This document shows positions 9,129 through 17,709 of a stretch of 64,000 nucleotides of DNA, one piece after another. The notes beneath the pieces were generated by a model. That model saw only the letters and a list, made by a program, of their open reading frames with translations, made no database searches and was not told the origin of the DNA. Where the stretch lies: positions 124,001-188,000 of the forward strand of contig NZ_PPXQ01000009.1 of assembly GCF_004798585.1 (NCBI RefSeq), given 5' to 3'. Within the stretch, counting starts at the first letter, position 1, and the number at the start of each line of letters is the position of its first letter. The translations under genes and the position numbers were made by a program. Origin of the DNA: Massilia sp. Mn16-1_5 (GTDB lineage Bacteria; Pseudomonadota; Gammaproteobacteria; Burkholderiales; Burkholderiaceae_D).

Positions 9129-10568
9129 ATGAAGAAATTGCAAGTCGACGTCGCCGTGATCGGCACCGGCACCGCCGGCATGTCGGCCTACCGCGCAGCG
9201 CACGCGCAAGGCGCGCGTACCGTCGTCATCGAAAGCGGCCATTACGGCACCACCTGCGCGCGCGTCGGCTGCATGCCGAGTAAACTCCTGATTGCCGCCG
9301 CCGACGCCGCCCACATGCTCGACCTCGCGCCCGGCTTCGGCGTGCATCCGGGCGAAAAGCGCATCGACGGCCGCGCCGTGATGGAGCGCGTGCGCAAGGA
9401 ACGCGACCGTTTCGTCGGCTTCGTGCTGGAGAGCGTCGAGAGTTTTCCGGAAACCGACCGCATCCGCGGCCACGCCCGCTTCACCGGCCCGCATACCCTG
9501 GTGGTCGACGAGCACACCGAGATCGAAGCGGCGCGGATCGTGATCGCCACTGGCTCCTCTCCGGTAGTCCTGCCGCAGCTGCAGGGTGTCGGGCCCGGCA
9601 TCGTCACCAGCGACGACGTGTTTTATTGGGACGACCTGCCCTCATCGGTGGCCGTGATCGGCACCGGCGTGATCGGGCTGGAACTGGGCCAGGCGCTGAC
9701 GCGGCTGGGCGTCAAAGTCAGCCTGTTCGCGCGCGGCGGCAGCATCGCCCAATTGACCGACCCGGAAGTGCTGCACGCGGCCACGCGTACCTTGAGCGCA
9801 GAACTCGACCTGCGCTTCCAGACCGAAGTCGTGCGCGCAGAGCAGCAGGGCGATGAGGTGCTGCTGACCACCCGCGATGCGCTCGGCAAGGAGACGAGCG
9901 AACGTTTTCAATATGTCCTGGTGGCCACCGGCCGCAGCCCGAACGTGCGCGGCATGGGGCTGGAGACGACGGGACTGGACTTGCTGCCGAACGGCGTGCC
10001 GGAATTCGACAGCCGCACCATGCAGTGCGGCTCCAGCCACATTTTTATCGCGGGCGACGCGAATAACGAATTGCCGCTGCTGGCCGAGGCGGCCGACCAC
10101 GGCAAGATCGCCGGCGAGAACGCGGGCCGCTATCCGGACGTGCGTCCGGGGCTGCGCCGGGCCATGCTGGGCATCGCTTTTACGGAACCGAACATCGCCA
10201 CGCTGGGTAAAAGTTATAAAACCCTGTGCGAAGGCGGGCGGCCGAAGTTCGCGATCGGCCAGGTCTCCTTCGAGAACCAGGGCCGCAGCCGGGTCATGTT
10301 GCAGAACAAGGGGATGCTGCGCGTGTATGCGGAGTACGGTTCTTGCCGCTTCCTGGGCGCCGAGATGATCGGCCCGCGCGGCGAACACATCGCGCACTTG
10401 CTGGCCTGGGCGGTGCAGGCGCACCTGACGGTGCCGCAGATGCTGGACATGCCGTTCTATCACCCCGTGATCGAGGAAGGCGTGCGCACGGCGCTGCGCG
10501 ACCTGGCGGCGAACCTGGCGAAGGCGACCAATCACACCGATGCGGCGGATTCGGAGCCGGGGACCTGA
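9129..10568 (+). CDS. Dihydrolipoyl dehydrogenase-like FAD disulfide oxidoreductase
   Basis: A 479-residue class I pyridine nucleotide-disulfide oxidoreductase. It has an N-terminal FAD-binding GTGTAG motif (residues 12-17), the redox pair Cys43/Cys48 in TTCARVGCMPSK, a central NAD(P)H-binding GTGVIGLELG, an FAD motif ending IFIAGDAN and the C-terminal interface motif FYHPVIEEG that supplies the active-site His and Glu. Annotation pipelines call this group dihydrolipoyl dehydrogenase. No 2-oxoacid dehydrogenase genes are adjacent, so its partner is unknown. AAGGA (9119-9123) precedes the ATG at 9129; a long in-frame upstream extension is spurious because it lies antisense to the neighbouring gene. 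Confidence 0.85.
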   Translation: MKKLQVDVAVIGTGTAGMSAYRAAHAQGARTVVIESGHYGTTCARVGCMPSKLLIAAADAAHMLDLAPGFGVHPGEKRIDGRAVMERVRKERDRFVGFVLESVESFPETDRIRGHARFTGPHTLVVDEHTEIEAARIVIATGSSPVVLPQLQGVGPGIVTSDDVFYWDDLPSSVAVIGTGVIGLELGQALTRLGVKVSLFARGGSIAQLTDPEVLHAATRTLSAELDLRFQTEVVRAEQQGDEVLLTTRDALGKETSERFQYVLVATGRSPNVRGMGLETTGLDLLPNGVPEFDSRTMQCGSSHIFIAGDANNELPLLAEAADHGKIAGENAGRYPDVRPGLRRAMLGIAFTEPNIATLGKSYKTLCEGGRPKFAIGQVSFENQGRSRVMLQNKGMLRVYAEYGSCRFLGAEMIGPRGEHIAHLLAWAVQAHLTVPQMLDMPFYHPVIEEGVRTALRDLAANLAKATNHTDAADSEPGT

Positions 10569-10589
10569 TGTTGTTGGCTTGTGCACATC

Positions 10590-10726
10590 GTAGGGTGGGC
10601 ACTTGTAGTGAAGCCGTCATTGAGGCCATTGGCCTCAATGACCCCACGCGGACTCACGTTGCGCATCTCGGCGACGTTTGCCTCTGATCGAAGGGTGATA
10701 CCGCGTGGGCACGAGTGCCCACCCTA
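10590..10726. repeat. REP-like inverted pair; left copy interrupted by a palindrome
   Basis: The right unit (10701-10726) reads CCGCGTGGGCAC, short loop, GTGCCCACCCTAC on the plus strand. The left unit begins GTAGGGTGGGCACTTGT at 10590 and ends CCACGCGG at 10651, but about 35 bases sit inside its loop. That insert contains the perfect palindrome GTCATTGAGGCC-att-GGCCTCAATGAC (10616-10642). Both units belong to the family found at eight loci in this window. Confidence 0.85.
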
Positions 10727-10751
10727 CAAGGGCAAATGCCAACGGCCACGC

Positions 10752-11237
10752 TTAATTCAGATAACTCGCATCCAGCTTGCCCGCCGCCGCCATCTCACGC
10801 ACGATGCGCACGGTATCGATATCGGCCTCCTGGTACGCCGACTTCTTGAAATCCGCATACATCTGCGAGGCCGCATCCAGCGCTTCGCCCATGCCGTCGT
10901 CGTAGCGGAAGCGCACGTACAGCCGGCCTTCGGCGGGCGTTTCGATCGTCATGCTCAAGGTCGACGCGCTGATCTCGCCCTGGGCCGGTACCTCGTAACG
11001 CACTTCCTGCAGCGGCGTGAGGATGACCGTGTCCTCGACCACCAGGTCGCCGTAGCGCAGGCGGCGCTTGAAACTCCCGGCTTCGCAGGGGCCGATCTCA
11101 GCGTCGTCGAGGTGGGGCACGAACAGCTTCGGCGATTCCGCGCGGATCACGAGGCCGCGCCAGAGTTGCTCGCGCGTGATGGTGTCCATCAGCGGGTTGA
11201 GCAGGTCGTTAATTTCAATAAGGTGTTCGAATTTCAT
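10752..11237 (-). CDS. SRPBCC family protein (DUF1857 / AtaL-like)
   Basis: A 161-residue START/Bet v1-like protein starting MKFEHLIEINDLLNPLMDTI. The order (ITREQLWRGLVIRAESP, an acidic VPHLDDAEI segment, beta strands, a long C-terminal helix) matches the DUF1857/AtaL-like family, whose members have a hydrophobic ligand cavity and mostly unknown substrates. It is cytoplasmic, with no signal peptide. It stands alone on the minus strand, 64 bases after modB in transcription order, and could be read through from modAB. Confidence 0.75.
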   Translation of the reverse strand: MKFEHLIEINDLLNPLMDTITREQLWRGLVIRAESPKLFVPHLDDAEIGPCEAGSFKRRLRYGDLVVEDTVILTPLQEVRYEVPAQGEISASTLSMTIETPAEGRLYVRFRYDDGMGEALDAASQMYADFKKSAYQEADIDTVRIVREMAAAGKLDASYLN

Positions 11238-11301
11238 CGTGTCGTGCTCGTATCAGGTGGATGCGCTGGCGCCAAAGGGGCGATGGTAGCCGAAATGACG
11301 G

Positions 11302-12000
11302 CTAATTCGATAGCAGGATCGCATTCTGGCGGCGCTGCAGGAAGGCGATGCCGATCAGGATGGCAAACGAGATCGCCAGCAATACCAGTGCATATGCGTG
11401 CGCAGTCGCATAATTCAACTTCTGCGCTTCATCGTAGAGCGCGATCGACGCCACCCGGGTCTGACCGGGGATGTTCCCACCCAGCATCAGCACGACGCCA
11501 AATTCCCCCATCGTGTGCGCAAAGCTGAGCGACACACCAGTCAGGATCCCGTGTTTCGACAGCGGCAATACGATGGACCAGAAGGCCTGGCGGCGCGTCA
11601 GGCCCAGCGCCAGTGCCGATTGCACCAGCTCGCGCCCGACGCCGCGGAAGGCGGCCTGGAAAGGCTGCACGGCGAACGGCAGGCTGTACACGACGGAGCC
11701 GGCCACGAGACCTGCAAACGAAAACGGCAGCGGATGGCCGAACACGCTCATCCAGGCCGCCCCGACCGGCTGCTGCGGCGCCATCAGCATCAGCAAATAA
11801 AAGCCGATCACCGTGGGCGGCAGCACGATCGGCAGGCTGACCAGGGTCTCGACGAAGATGATGCCGCGCATCCTGCTGTTGTTGAGCCAATTCGCCAGCG
11901 GAATGCCGACGAGCAGCAGCACGACCGAGGTGACGGCGGCCAGGCGCAGGGTCAGGCCGATGGCGTCCCAGAGTTCGGGCGGGAACTGCCAATCCGTCAT
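11302..12000 (-). CDS. modB: Molybdate ABC transporter permease
   Basis: The 232-residue inner-membrane subunit of a ModABC molybdate/tungstate importer. It has about five to six hydrophobic segments, the conserved LPIVLPPTVIGFYLL, and an EAA-type cytoplasmic loop in ALGLTRRQAFWSIVLPLSKHG. The start ATG at 12000 overlaps the modA stop (ATGA), implying translational coupling. The usual third gene, modC (ATPase), does not follow. Confidence 0.93.
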   Translation of the reverse strand: MTDWQFPPELWDAIGLTLRLAAVTSVVLLLVGIPLANWLNNSRMRGIIFVETLVSLPIVLPPTVIGFYLLMLMAPQQPVGAAWMSVFGHPLPFSFAGLVAGSVVYSLPFAVQPFQAAFRGVGRELVQSALALGLTRRQAFWSIVLPLSKHGILTGVSLSFAHTMGEFGVVLMLGGNIPGQTRVASIALYDEAQKLNYATAHAYALVLLAISFAILIGIAFLQRRQNAILLSN

Positions 12001-12767
12001 TCGGCGGCGCCCGCGGGCAGGCTGAAACCGTTGCGCGAAAGGATGGCGCGCGCCTCGGGCGAACCCAGGAAGCGGATAAAACCGACGGCGTGCGGGTTGG
12101 CGGCGCCGGCTTTGGTAACGATCGCGCCCTGCTCGATCGGCGCCAGGTCCTTGGTCGGCACGAGCGCGTAGCGGCCGACGCCCTTCAGCTTGGTCGAGTG
12201 CAGCGTCGCAAACGAAATGATGCCGGCCTGGGCGTTACCCGTCTGGACGAACTGGGCGGTTTGGGCGATGTTTTCGCCAATCACGAGTTTATTTTGCACC
12301 TTGTCCCACAGGCCATCGCGCACCAAGGCGGCCTTGGCCGCGCGCCCATAGGGCGCCGTCACCGGATTGGCGATCGCGAAGCGTTTTACGCGCTCGTCGC
12401 CGACAAGGGCGGCCAGGCCGCGGTTCGGATCCAGCTGCGGATCGAGCGACCACAGGGCGATGCGGCCGATGGCGTAGGGAACCAGGGTGTTGCCGTCGGC
12501 GGCGCCGAGCTTGGCCAGCTGGCGTGGGTAATCCATGTCGGCCGACAGGAAGACCTCGAAGGGGGCACCGTTGCGAATTTGTGCAAAAAAGTTGCCGGAT
12601 GCGCCAAGGGAGACGGTGGGCTCGGCCTCAGGCGCCGTTTTCCGGTACGCGCTGACGAGTTCATCGATACAATAGCCGAGATCGCTGGCAGCGGCGACCA
12701 GCAGCGGGCGCGCCAGCGCCGGCATGGCAAACATCCCTGCCAGTAACAGAATTAGCAATTTTTTCAT
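11997..12767 (-). CDS. modA: Molybdate-binding periplasmic protein
   Basis: The 256-residue solute-binding protein of a molybdate ABC importer. A signal peptide (MKKLLILLLAGMFAMPALA) is followed by LLVAAASDLGYCIDELV, SLGASGNFFAQI and VFLSADMDYPRQL, the typical anion-pocket segments of ModA (Ser/Thr side chains and backbone amides). I chose ATG at 12767 because it starts directly at the signal peptide; an in-frame ATG 9 bases upstream is possible. The gene is divergent from the Rep-type helicase. Confidence 0.93.
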   Translation of the reverse strand: MKKLLILLLAGMFAMPALARPLLVAAASDLGYCIDELVSAYRKTAPEAEPTVSLGASGNFFAQIRNGAPFEVFLSADMDYPRQLAKLGAADGNTLVPYAIGRIALWSLDPQLDPNRGLAALVGDERVKRFAIANPVTAPYGRAAKAALVRDGLWDKVQNKLVIGENIAQTAQFVQTGNAQAGIISFATLHSTKLKGVGRYALVPTKDLAPIEQGAIVTKAGAANPHAVGFIRFLGSPEARAILSRNGFSLPAGAAE

Positions 12768-12836
12768 GCTGAACATTGTAGCGCGCGCACCGAGCCGGTT
12801 CGCTACAATGCTCGGCTGTCTTCAAGAACATTTCCC

Positions 12837-14918
12837 ATGTCCAACGCACCAAAGTTCGGCCTGAACGGGCCGCAAAGCGAAGCCGTGCTCTACCTCGACG
12901 GCCCCTGCCTGGTGCTGGCCGGCGCCGGCTCGGGCAAGACGCGGGTGATCACGCAAAAGATCGCGTACATGATCGAGCACTGCGGCTACGATCCGCGCAC
13001 GATCGCCGCGCTCACGTTCACGAACAAGGCCGCGCTCGAAATGCAGGAGCGTATCGGCAAGCTGCTGAAACAGCCGAAGCAGGCCAAGCAGCTGACCGTT
13101 TCTACCTTCCACTCGCTGGGCGTAAAAATCCTGCGCCAGGAGGCGGCCGGCGTCGGCCTGAAAGATAAATTCTCGATCATGGACAGCGACGATTGCTACA
13201 CGATCGTCTCCAGCCTGGCCGTCACCACCGATAAACAGGAAGTGCGGCGCATCCAGAACATGATCTCGCTGTGGAAGAACGGCCTGGTCGATCCCGACGA
13301 TGCCATCAACAACGCCAAGGACGAGGACGAAGCCCAGGCCGGCCGCATCTACCGCAGCTATGTCGCCACGCTACAGGCCTACCAGGCGGTCGACTTCGAC
13401 GACCTGATCCGCCTGCCGGTGGAACTGTTCCGGAATAACGAGCCGATCCGCGACCGCTGGCAGAGACGACTGCGCTACCTCTTGATGGACGAGTACCAGG
13501 ACACGAATACCTGCCAGTACGAACTCGTGAAACTGCTGGTGACGGGCCTCGGCAAGAAGCCGATGTTCACGGCGGTGGGCGACGACGACCAGGCGATCTA
13601 CGCCTGGCGCGGCGCCTCGGTCGAAAACCTGAAAACCCTGCAGACCGACTTCCCGGACCTGCGCGTGATTAAACTCGAGCAGAATTATCGATCGACCACG
13701 CGCATCCTGCAGGCGGCGAACGCCGTCATCGGCAATAACCCGAAGCTGTTCGAAAAGTCGCTGTGGTCGGAGCACGGCCTGGGCGAGCCCATTAAAGTGC
13801 TGGGGATGCAGAGCGACGAGCAGGAAGCCGACCAGGTCGCGATCATGATCTCGGCCGACCATTTTCAACGCAAGAACAAGTGGACCGATTACGCGATCCT
13901 GTACCGCGGCAACCACCAGGCGCGCATCATCGAGCAGGCGCTGCGCAAGGAACGCATTCCGTACACGATGTCGGGCGGCCAGAGCTTCTTCGACAAGGCG
14001 GAGATCAAGGACATCATCGCCTACCTGCGCCTGATCGCCAACCAGGACGACGACCCGGCCTTCATTCGCGCCGTCACCACGCCCAAGCGCGGCGTCGGCA
14101 TGGCCACGCTCGAGGTACTCGGGGAGGTGTCGAAGCAGTGGAATTGCTCGCTGTTCGAGGCGGCGAGTAAAGGCGGGCTGGAAGCGAAGCTGCAGGACCG
14201 CCAGCTGCATCCGCTGCGCGACTTCTGCCGCTTCATCGACGAGCTGGAAAGCCGCGCCACCCGCCCGGGACCATCGGGCAGCGGGGAAAATGCGGCCGAG
14301 GTGCTCGACGACATGATGAAGGAGATGAATTACGAGCACTACCTGTACGAGAACTTCGACGACCGCGCCGCGCAAGGCAAATGGCAGAACGTCATGGAGT
14401 TCTTGAACTGGCTGAAGGAACGCGGCAACGGCGGGCGCGATGGCACCGGCGAGGAAAAGAACCTGCTCGAACTGACGCAAATGGTGGCGCTGATGTCCAT
14501 GCTCGAGGGACAAGACGAAGAGCAGGACGCGGTGCGCATGTCGACCCTGCACGCCTCGAAAGGACTGGAATATCCGCACGTGTTCCTGGTTGGCGTGGAA
14601 GAGGGCATCCTGCCCCATAAAGGCGACCCGGACGATCCGATCGAGAAGATCGCCGCGCGCATCCAGGAAGAGCGGCGCCTGATGTACGTCGGGATCACGC
14701 GCGCCCAGCGTTCGCTGCAGATCACCTGGTGCAAGAAGAGAAAGCGCGCCGGAGAATTGGTGCACTGCGATCCGTCGCGCTTCATCAAGGAGATGGCGCT
14801 GGACGAAGGCGATGCGCCACCGAAGGAATCGGAAATCATCAGCCCGAAGGACCGCCTGGCCAGTCTGAAGGCGCTGCTGAATACGCCGAAGCCGGATGCG
14901 GGCAAGCTGCTGTCATAA
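12837..14918 (+). CDS. rep: UvrD/Rep family ATP-dependent DNA helicase
   Basis: A 693-residue SF1A 3'-5' DNA helicase. Motifs in order: Q-motif region LNGPQSEAV, Walker A AGAGSGKT (28-35), Ia TFTNKAA, Walker B LLMDEYQDTN, motif III AVGDDDQAIYAWRGA, motif IV EQNYRST, motif V STLHASKGLEYPHVF, and motif VI YVGITRAQ. The size and the absence of an extended UvrD tail suggest Rep, which assists fork progression. A TACAAT -10 candidate (12802-12807) lies between this gene and modA. Confidence 0.93.
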   Translation: MSNAPKFGLNGPQSEAVLYLDGPCLVLAGAGSGKTRVITQKIAYMIEHCGYDPRTIAALTFTNKAALEMQERIGKLLKQPKQAKQLTVSTFHSLGVKILRQEAAGVGLKDKFSIMDSDDCYTIVSSLAVTTDKQEVRRIQNMISLWKNGLVDPDDAINNAKDEDEAQAGRIYRSYVATLQAYQAVDFDDLIRLPVELFRNNEPIRDRWQRRLRYLLMDEYQDTNTCQYELVKLLVTGLGKKPMFTAVGDDDQAIYAWRGASVENLKTLQTDFPDLRVIKLEQNYRSTTRILQAANAVIGNNPKLFEKSLWSEHGLGEPIKVLGMQSDEQEADQVAIMISADHFQRKNKWTDYAILYRGNHQARIIEQALRKERIPYTMSGGQSFFDKAEIKDIIAYLRLIANQDDDPAFIRAVTTPKRGVGMATLEVLGEVSKQWNCSLFEAASKGGLEAKLQDRQLHPLRDFCRFIDELESRATRPGPSGSGENAAEVLDDMMKEMNYEHYLYENFDDRAAQGKWQNVMEFLNWLKERGNGGRDGTGEEKNLLELTQMVALMSMLEGQDEEQDAVRMSTLHASKGLEYPHVFLVGVEEGILPHKGDPDDPIEKIAARIQEERRLMYVGITRAQRSLQITWCKKRKRAGELVHCDPSRFIKEMALDEGDAPPKESEIISPKDRLASLKALLNTPKPDAGKLLS

Positions 14919-14943
14919 TGGTCGTTTAATGCAGGGACACACC

Positions 14944-15150
14944 GTGGAACACGAAGACCGTTTTGTCGATATCGAAATCAAGCTGGCGCACATGGAAGAC
15001 CTGGTCGACAGCTTGAATACGACCGTCTACCAGCAGGCGCGCCGCATCGACCAGCTCGAGGGCATCGTGCAGCAGCTGGCCGAACACGTGCGCACGCTGC
15101 GCGAAACCGGCCAGGTGATGCCGGCGAACGAGCGGCCGCCGCATTATTGA
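14944..15150 (+). CDS. slyX: SlyX family protein
   Basis: A 68-residue protein from GTG at 14944: EHEDRFVDIEIKLAHMED, then a continuous coiled coil rich in Gln and Leu, ending PPHY. The length, heptad pattern and Pro-Pro-His-Tyr tail match SlyX (about 70 residues, function unknown). AGGGA lies about 6 bases before the GTG. An in-frame ATG at 14929 would add five residues and lacks a site. The start is 25 bases after the helicase stop, so the two are probably co-transcribed. Confidence 0.8.
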   Translation: MEHEDRFVDIEIKLAHMEDLVDSLNTTVYQQARRIDQLEGIVQQLAEHVRTLRETGQVMPANERPPHY

Positions 15151-15189
15151 TCGTGCGCTTGCGTCATTGTGAATCTGCGGCGGCGCACC

Positions 15190-15295
15190 GTAGGGTGGGC
15201 ATTTATGCCCACGCGGTATGGCACGGTTGATTGGTCGAACAATGCGCCGCAGGGTTTCAACCGGTGGACCGCGTGGGCATGAATGCCCACCCTAC
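15190..15295. repeat. REP-like inverted pair
   Basis: The left unit GTAGGGTGGGCATTTATGCCCACGCGG-type runs 15190-15216; its inverted partner is 15269-15295. The GTAG ends face outward. The right unit overlaps the last codons of the GMC oxidoreductase: the TAG stop (15292-15294, minus strand) is the TAG of GTAG. Confidence 0.9.
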
Positions 15296-16578
15296 GTCGC
15301 TACATGTTCCCCTAATCTCTTACCGAGACACAGCAAGGTCAAGGTCGGCGGCAATCCCCACGGCTCCGGAATCACCGACGCATCGCACACAAACAACCCC
15401 TTCGTGGACGTCTGCAAGTCCGCATCCACCCCTGCGCCAATGCGCACGCTCCCGCCCGGATGCGCCGCGAAATGCCACGATTTGAAGATGTGATGGGCCC
15501 CGGCTTCGCGCAGGATGGCTTTCGCCAGCCCGACCCCATGCGCCAGTTTCTTGCGGTCGCCCGCCGACAGCGTTTTATCGACCCAGCGCGGGCCGACACT
15601 GCCGCCGATATCGTCGCGAATCTTGACCATCATCGACAGGGTGCGGTGGTGCGCAAGCAGCCGGTCGACCCGGCCGACCTGCATGGCGAATGCCGCATAC
15701 ATCGGCTGCGGCAGGGTCAGGTCGGCCAGCGCCACACCCTCGTCCTGCAGGTGCAGCCCGGCCGCCATCGGCACCTCGGCGCCGCCCTCGATGTCGTCGA
15801 CGGTGCCCATCACCGCCACCACCGGGTCGCTGAAGAAGGGAGCATGACGCGGCCCCAGGCCCGACTGGTGCAGTAGGCGCGGGCTGCCCAGGCCGCCGCC
15901 GGCCAGCACGACAATGGGGGCGGCGACGGTATGCAACTGCTTCCCATGTTCGAACTCGACGCCCGCCGCGTGCCCGTCCTGCACCAGCACACGCAGCACG
16001 CGCGCGTGGTCGAGCAGCTGGGCACCGTGGCGGCAAGCCTCGTCGATAAAATCGCGCGCCGTCCACTTGGCGCCGAAGGGGCAGCCGTACACGCAGCGCC
16101 AGCAGCCGCTGCGGCAGCTCTCGGGCCGGATCATCTTGTCGAGCTTGCGCCAATCCAGCGAGAGCGAACGCGCGGCCGTCATCATGCGCGCCGCCATCGG
16201 ACCGACGAGCGTATCGGGCAGCGGCGCCAGCGGCAGCTCGACGCGCAGTTCGGCCAGGGGCGCGGACAGGTCGATGCCGTAACGGGCGAACAGGGCCTGC
16301 GGCGGCGCGGCGGCCGTCGCGAAATTGACCGCCGAGCTGCCGCCAAGCGTGGTGCCGGACACCAGCAGCGAAGCGTCGCGATGCAGGAACGCGCCCTTGC
16401 CGGGCACCGCTGCCATCGCGGCCATTTGGGTGACGGTGCCGGTCAGGGGCACGGCGCCGCCCTGTTCCAGCACCAGCACGCGCAGGCCGCGCCGCGCCAG
16501 TTCGCGCGCCGTGCTGGCGCCGCCCGGGCCGCTGCCGGCGACGATGGCGTCATACGAGGAGCGCAGTGCAGGAGGCAT
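15292..16578 (-). CDS. GMC family FAD oxidoreductase
   Basis: A 428-residue flavoprotein of the glucose-methanol-choline family. It has an N-terminal dinucleotide fold (VAGSGPGGASTA, residues 13-24; VLVLEQGG), GTTLGGSSAVNFATA, a cysteine cluster in CRSGCWRCVYGCPFGAKW seen in a GMC subgroup, and the C-terminal HPGGSVRIG...GLFVCDASVIPEP with the active-site His. The substrate is probably an alcohol or sterol-like compound but cannot be assigned. It follows the secreted esterase by 11 bases on the same strand. The stop codon is supplied by a REP element, so the C-terminus may have been set by REP insertion; the family C-terminal motif is nevertheless complete. Confidence 0.85.
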   Translation of the reverse strand: MPPALRSSYDAIVAGSGPGGASTARELARRGLRVLVLEQGGAVPLTGTVTQMAAMAAVPGKGAFLHRDASLLVSGTTLGGSSAVNFATAAAPPQALFARYGIDLSAPLAELRVELPLAPLPDTLVGPMAARMMTAARSLSLDWRKLDKMIRPESCRSGCWRCVYGCPFGAKWTARDFIDEACRHGAQLLDHARVLRVLVQDGHAAGVEFEHGKQLHTVAAPIVVLAGGGLGSPRLLHQSGLGPRHAPFFSDPVVAVMGTVDDIEGGAEVPMAAGLHLQDEGVALADLTLPQPMYAAFAMQVGRVDRLLAHHRTLSMMVKIRDDIGGSVGPRWVDKTLSAGDRKKLAHGVGLAKAILREAGAHHIFKSWHFAAHPGGSVRIGAGVDADLQTSTKGLFVCDASVIPEPWGLPPTLTLLCLGKRLGEHVAT

Positions 16579-16589
16579 GGCGAGGAAGC

Positions 16590-17489
16590 TTACTTTTTCG
16601 TCGGCAGCACGGCCCGCAAGCCGTGGGTGAGCACGAGCGGGAACACGCTCGCATGGTCCTCGTCGGCGAACACCTTCACTTGCGTGCGCAGGTTCGGATA
16701 GCGCTGCGCCTTCAGGGCCTTATCGAAATCGCGCAAGTCGGCCACCATGTCGGCGTTCTCTTCGTCGCGCGCGCGCTTCTTGCCGGGGGCGAGCCCTTCC
16801 CGGGAACCGATGCCGAAGAAGACGTTGGCCTGCAGGTCGCGGTGCCGTTCGCCGTAGACCTCGAGCCGGTTGAACATCACGCCGCCGTCGTACCACAGCG
16901 AAGGACTGCCGAGGATGTAGTACTCGAAGGTGCGCGGCTTGTCGAACAGGATCTGCAGGCCCAGCAGGCTGCCATAGGAATGCCCGACGAAGAACTTGCG
17001 TTTCATGTCGGCGCGGTAGTGCTTTGCGATCAGCGGCAGCACCTGGTCCGTCAGGAAGCGCGCGTAGGCCGGCGCCTCGCCGAGGGCGAGCGGGCGGCCC
17101 GGCATGTCCGAGCGATAGTCGTGCTTGCGTGGCACCGTGGGGGTGTAGTCGCGGCGGCGGCTGTACACGCCCGTGTCTCCCTTCGCATACGACAGGCCGA
17201 CCACGATCGTCTCTTCCATGCCGGCGTGCTTGGTCAGCCTTTGGGTGATGCTGCGCACCAGCGGGAAGGCGTAGTTCGCGTCCGTCACGAATAGCACCGG
17301 ATAGCTGCGCGTGCCCTCGCGGTAGGAGTCGGGCAGCGCCACGAACACCTGGTAGTCGCGTTTCAGGGCAGTGGCGCGCAGGTCGCGCACTTCGGTGTTC
17401 TCGAGCGTATAAGGCGGTGCGGTTTGCGCCGCGGCCGGTACCGATGCAGCAGCGGCCATGAAGAAGAGGGCAAGGACGGTCGTTTTCAA
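16590..17489 (-). CDS. Secreted alpha/beta hydrolase (esterase D family)
   Basis: A 299-residue product from TTG at 17489: LKTTVLALFFMAAAASVPAA is a clear signal peptide. The mature part resembles putative esterases of the EsD/Fes family: YPVLFVTDANYAFP, the nucleophile elbow GHSYGSLLGL, and an acid/His pair near the end (VFADEDHASVFP). GGAG (17497-17500) lies 7 bases before the TTG. Longer in-frame starts would place the signal sequence internally and were rejected. It probably hydrolyses an ester or siderophore-like substrate in the periplasm or outside the cell; the substrate is unknown. It shares a likely transcript with the GMC oxidoreductase. Confidence 0.8.
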   Translation of the reverse strand: MKTTVLALFFMAAAASVPAAAQTAPPYTLENTEVRDLRATALKRDYQVFVALPDSYREGTRSYPVLFVTDANYAFPLVRSITQRLTKHAGMEETIVVGLSYAKGDTGVYSRRRDYTPTVPRKHDYRSDMPGRPLALGEAPAYARFLTDQVLPLIAKHYRADMKRKFFVGHSYGSLLGLQILFDKPRTFEYYILGSPSLWYDGGVMFNRLEVYGERHRDLQANVFFGIGSREGLAPGKKRARDEENADMVADLRDFDKALKAQRYPNLRTQVKVFADEDHASVFPLVLTHGLRAVLPTKK

Positions 17490-17709
17490 ATGCTCGCTCC
17501 GGCGATAGGCAATCAAATGCAATCTGTTGATTTTACGGCAATTCGCGTGCCGCGCATGCGCGCATCCGGCATCCAGCCCGCAAGCGTACCACCCCGCTTT
17601 GTATCTGTAATGTTTCAGCCGCCGACGCGACAATAAGCCTGCTATGATCTCCGGCGCACCTGTCGGCGGCGATCCCGCGGGCAGCCTTTTCGAGTTCGTG
17701 AGAGAGACC

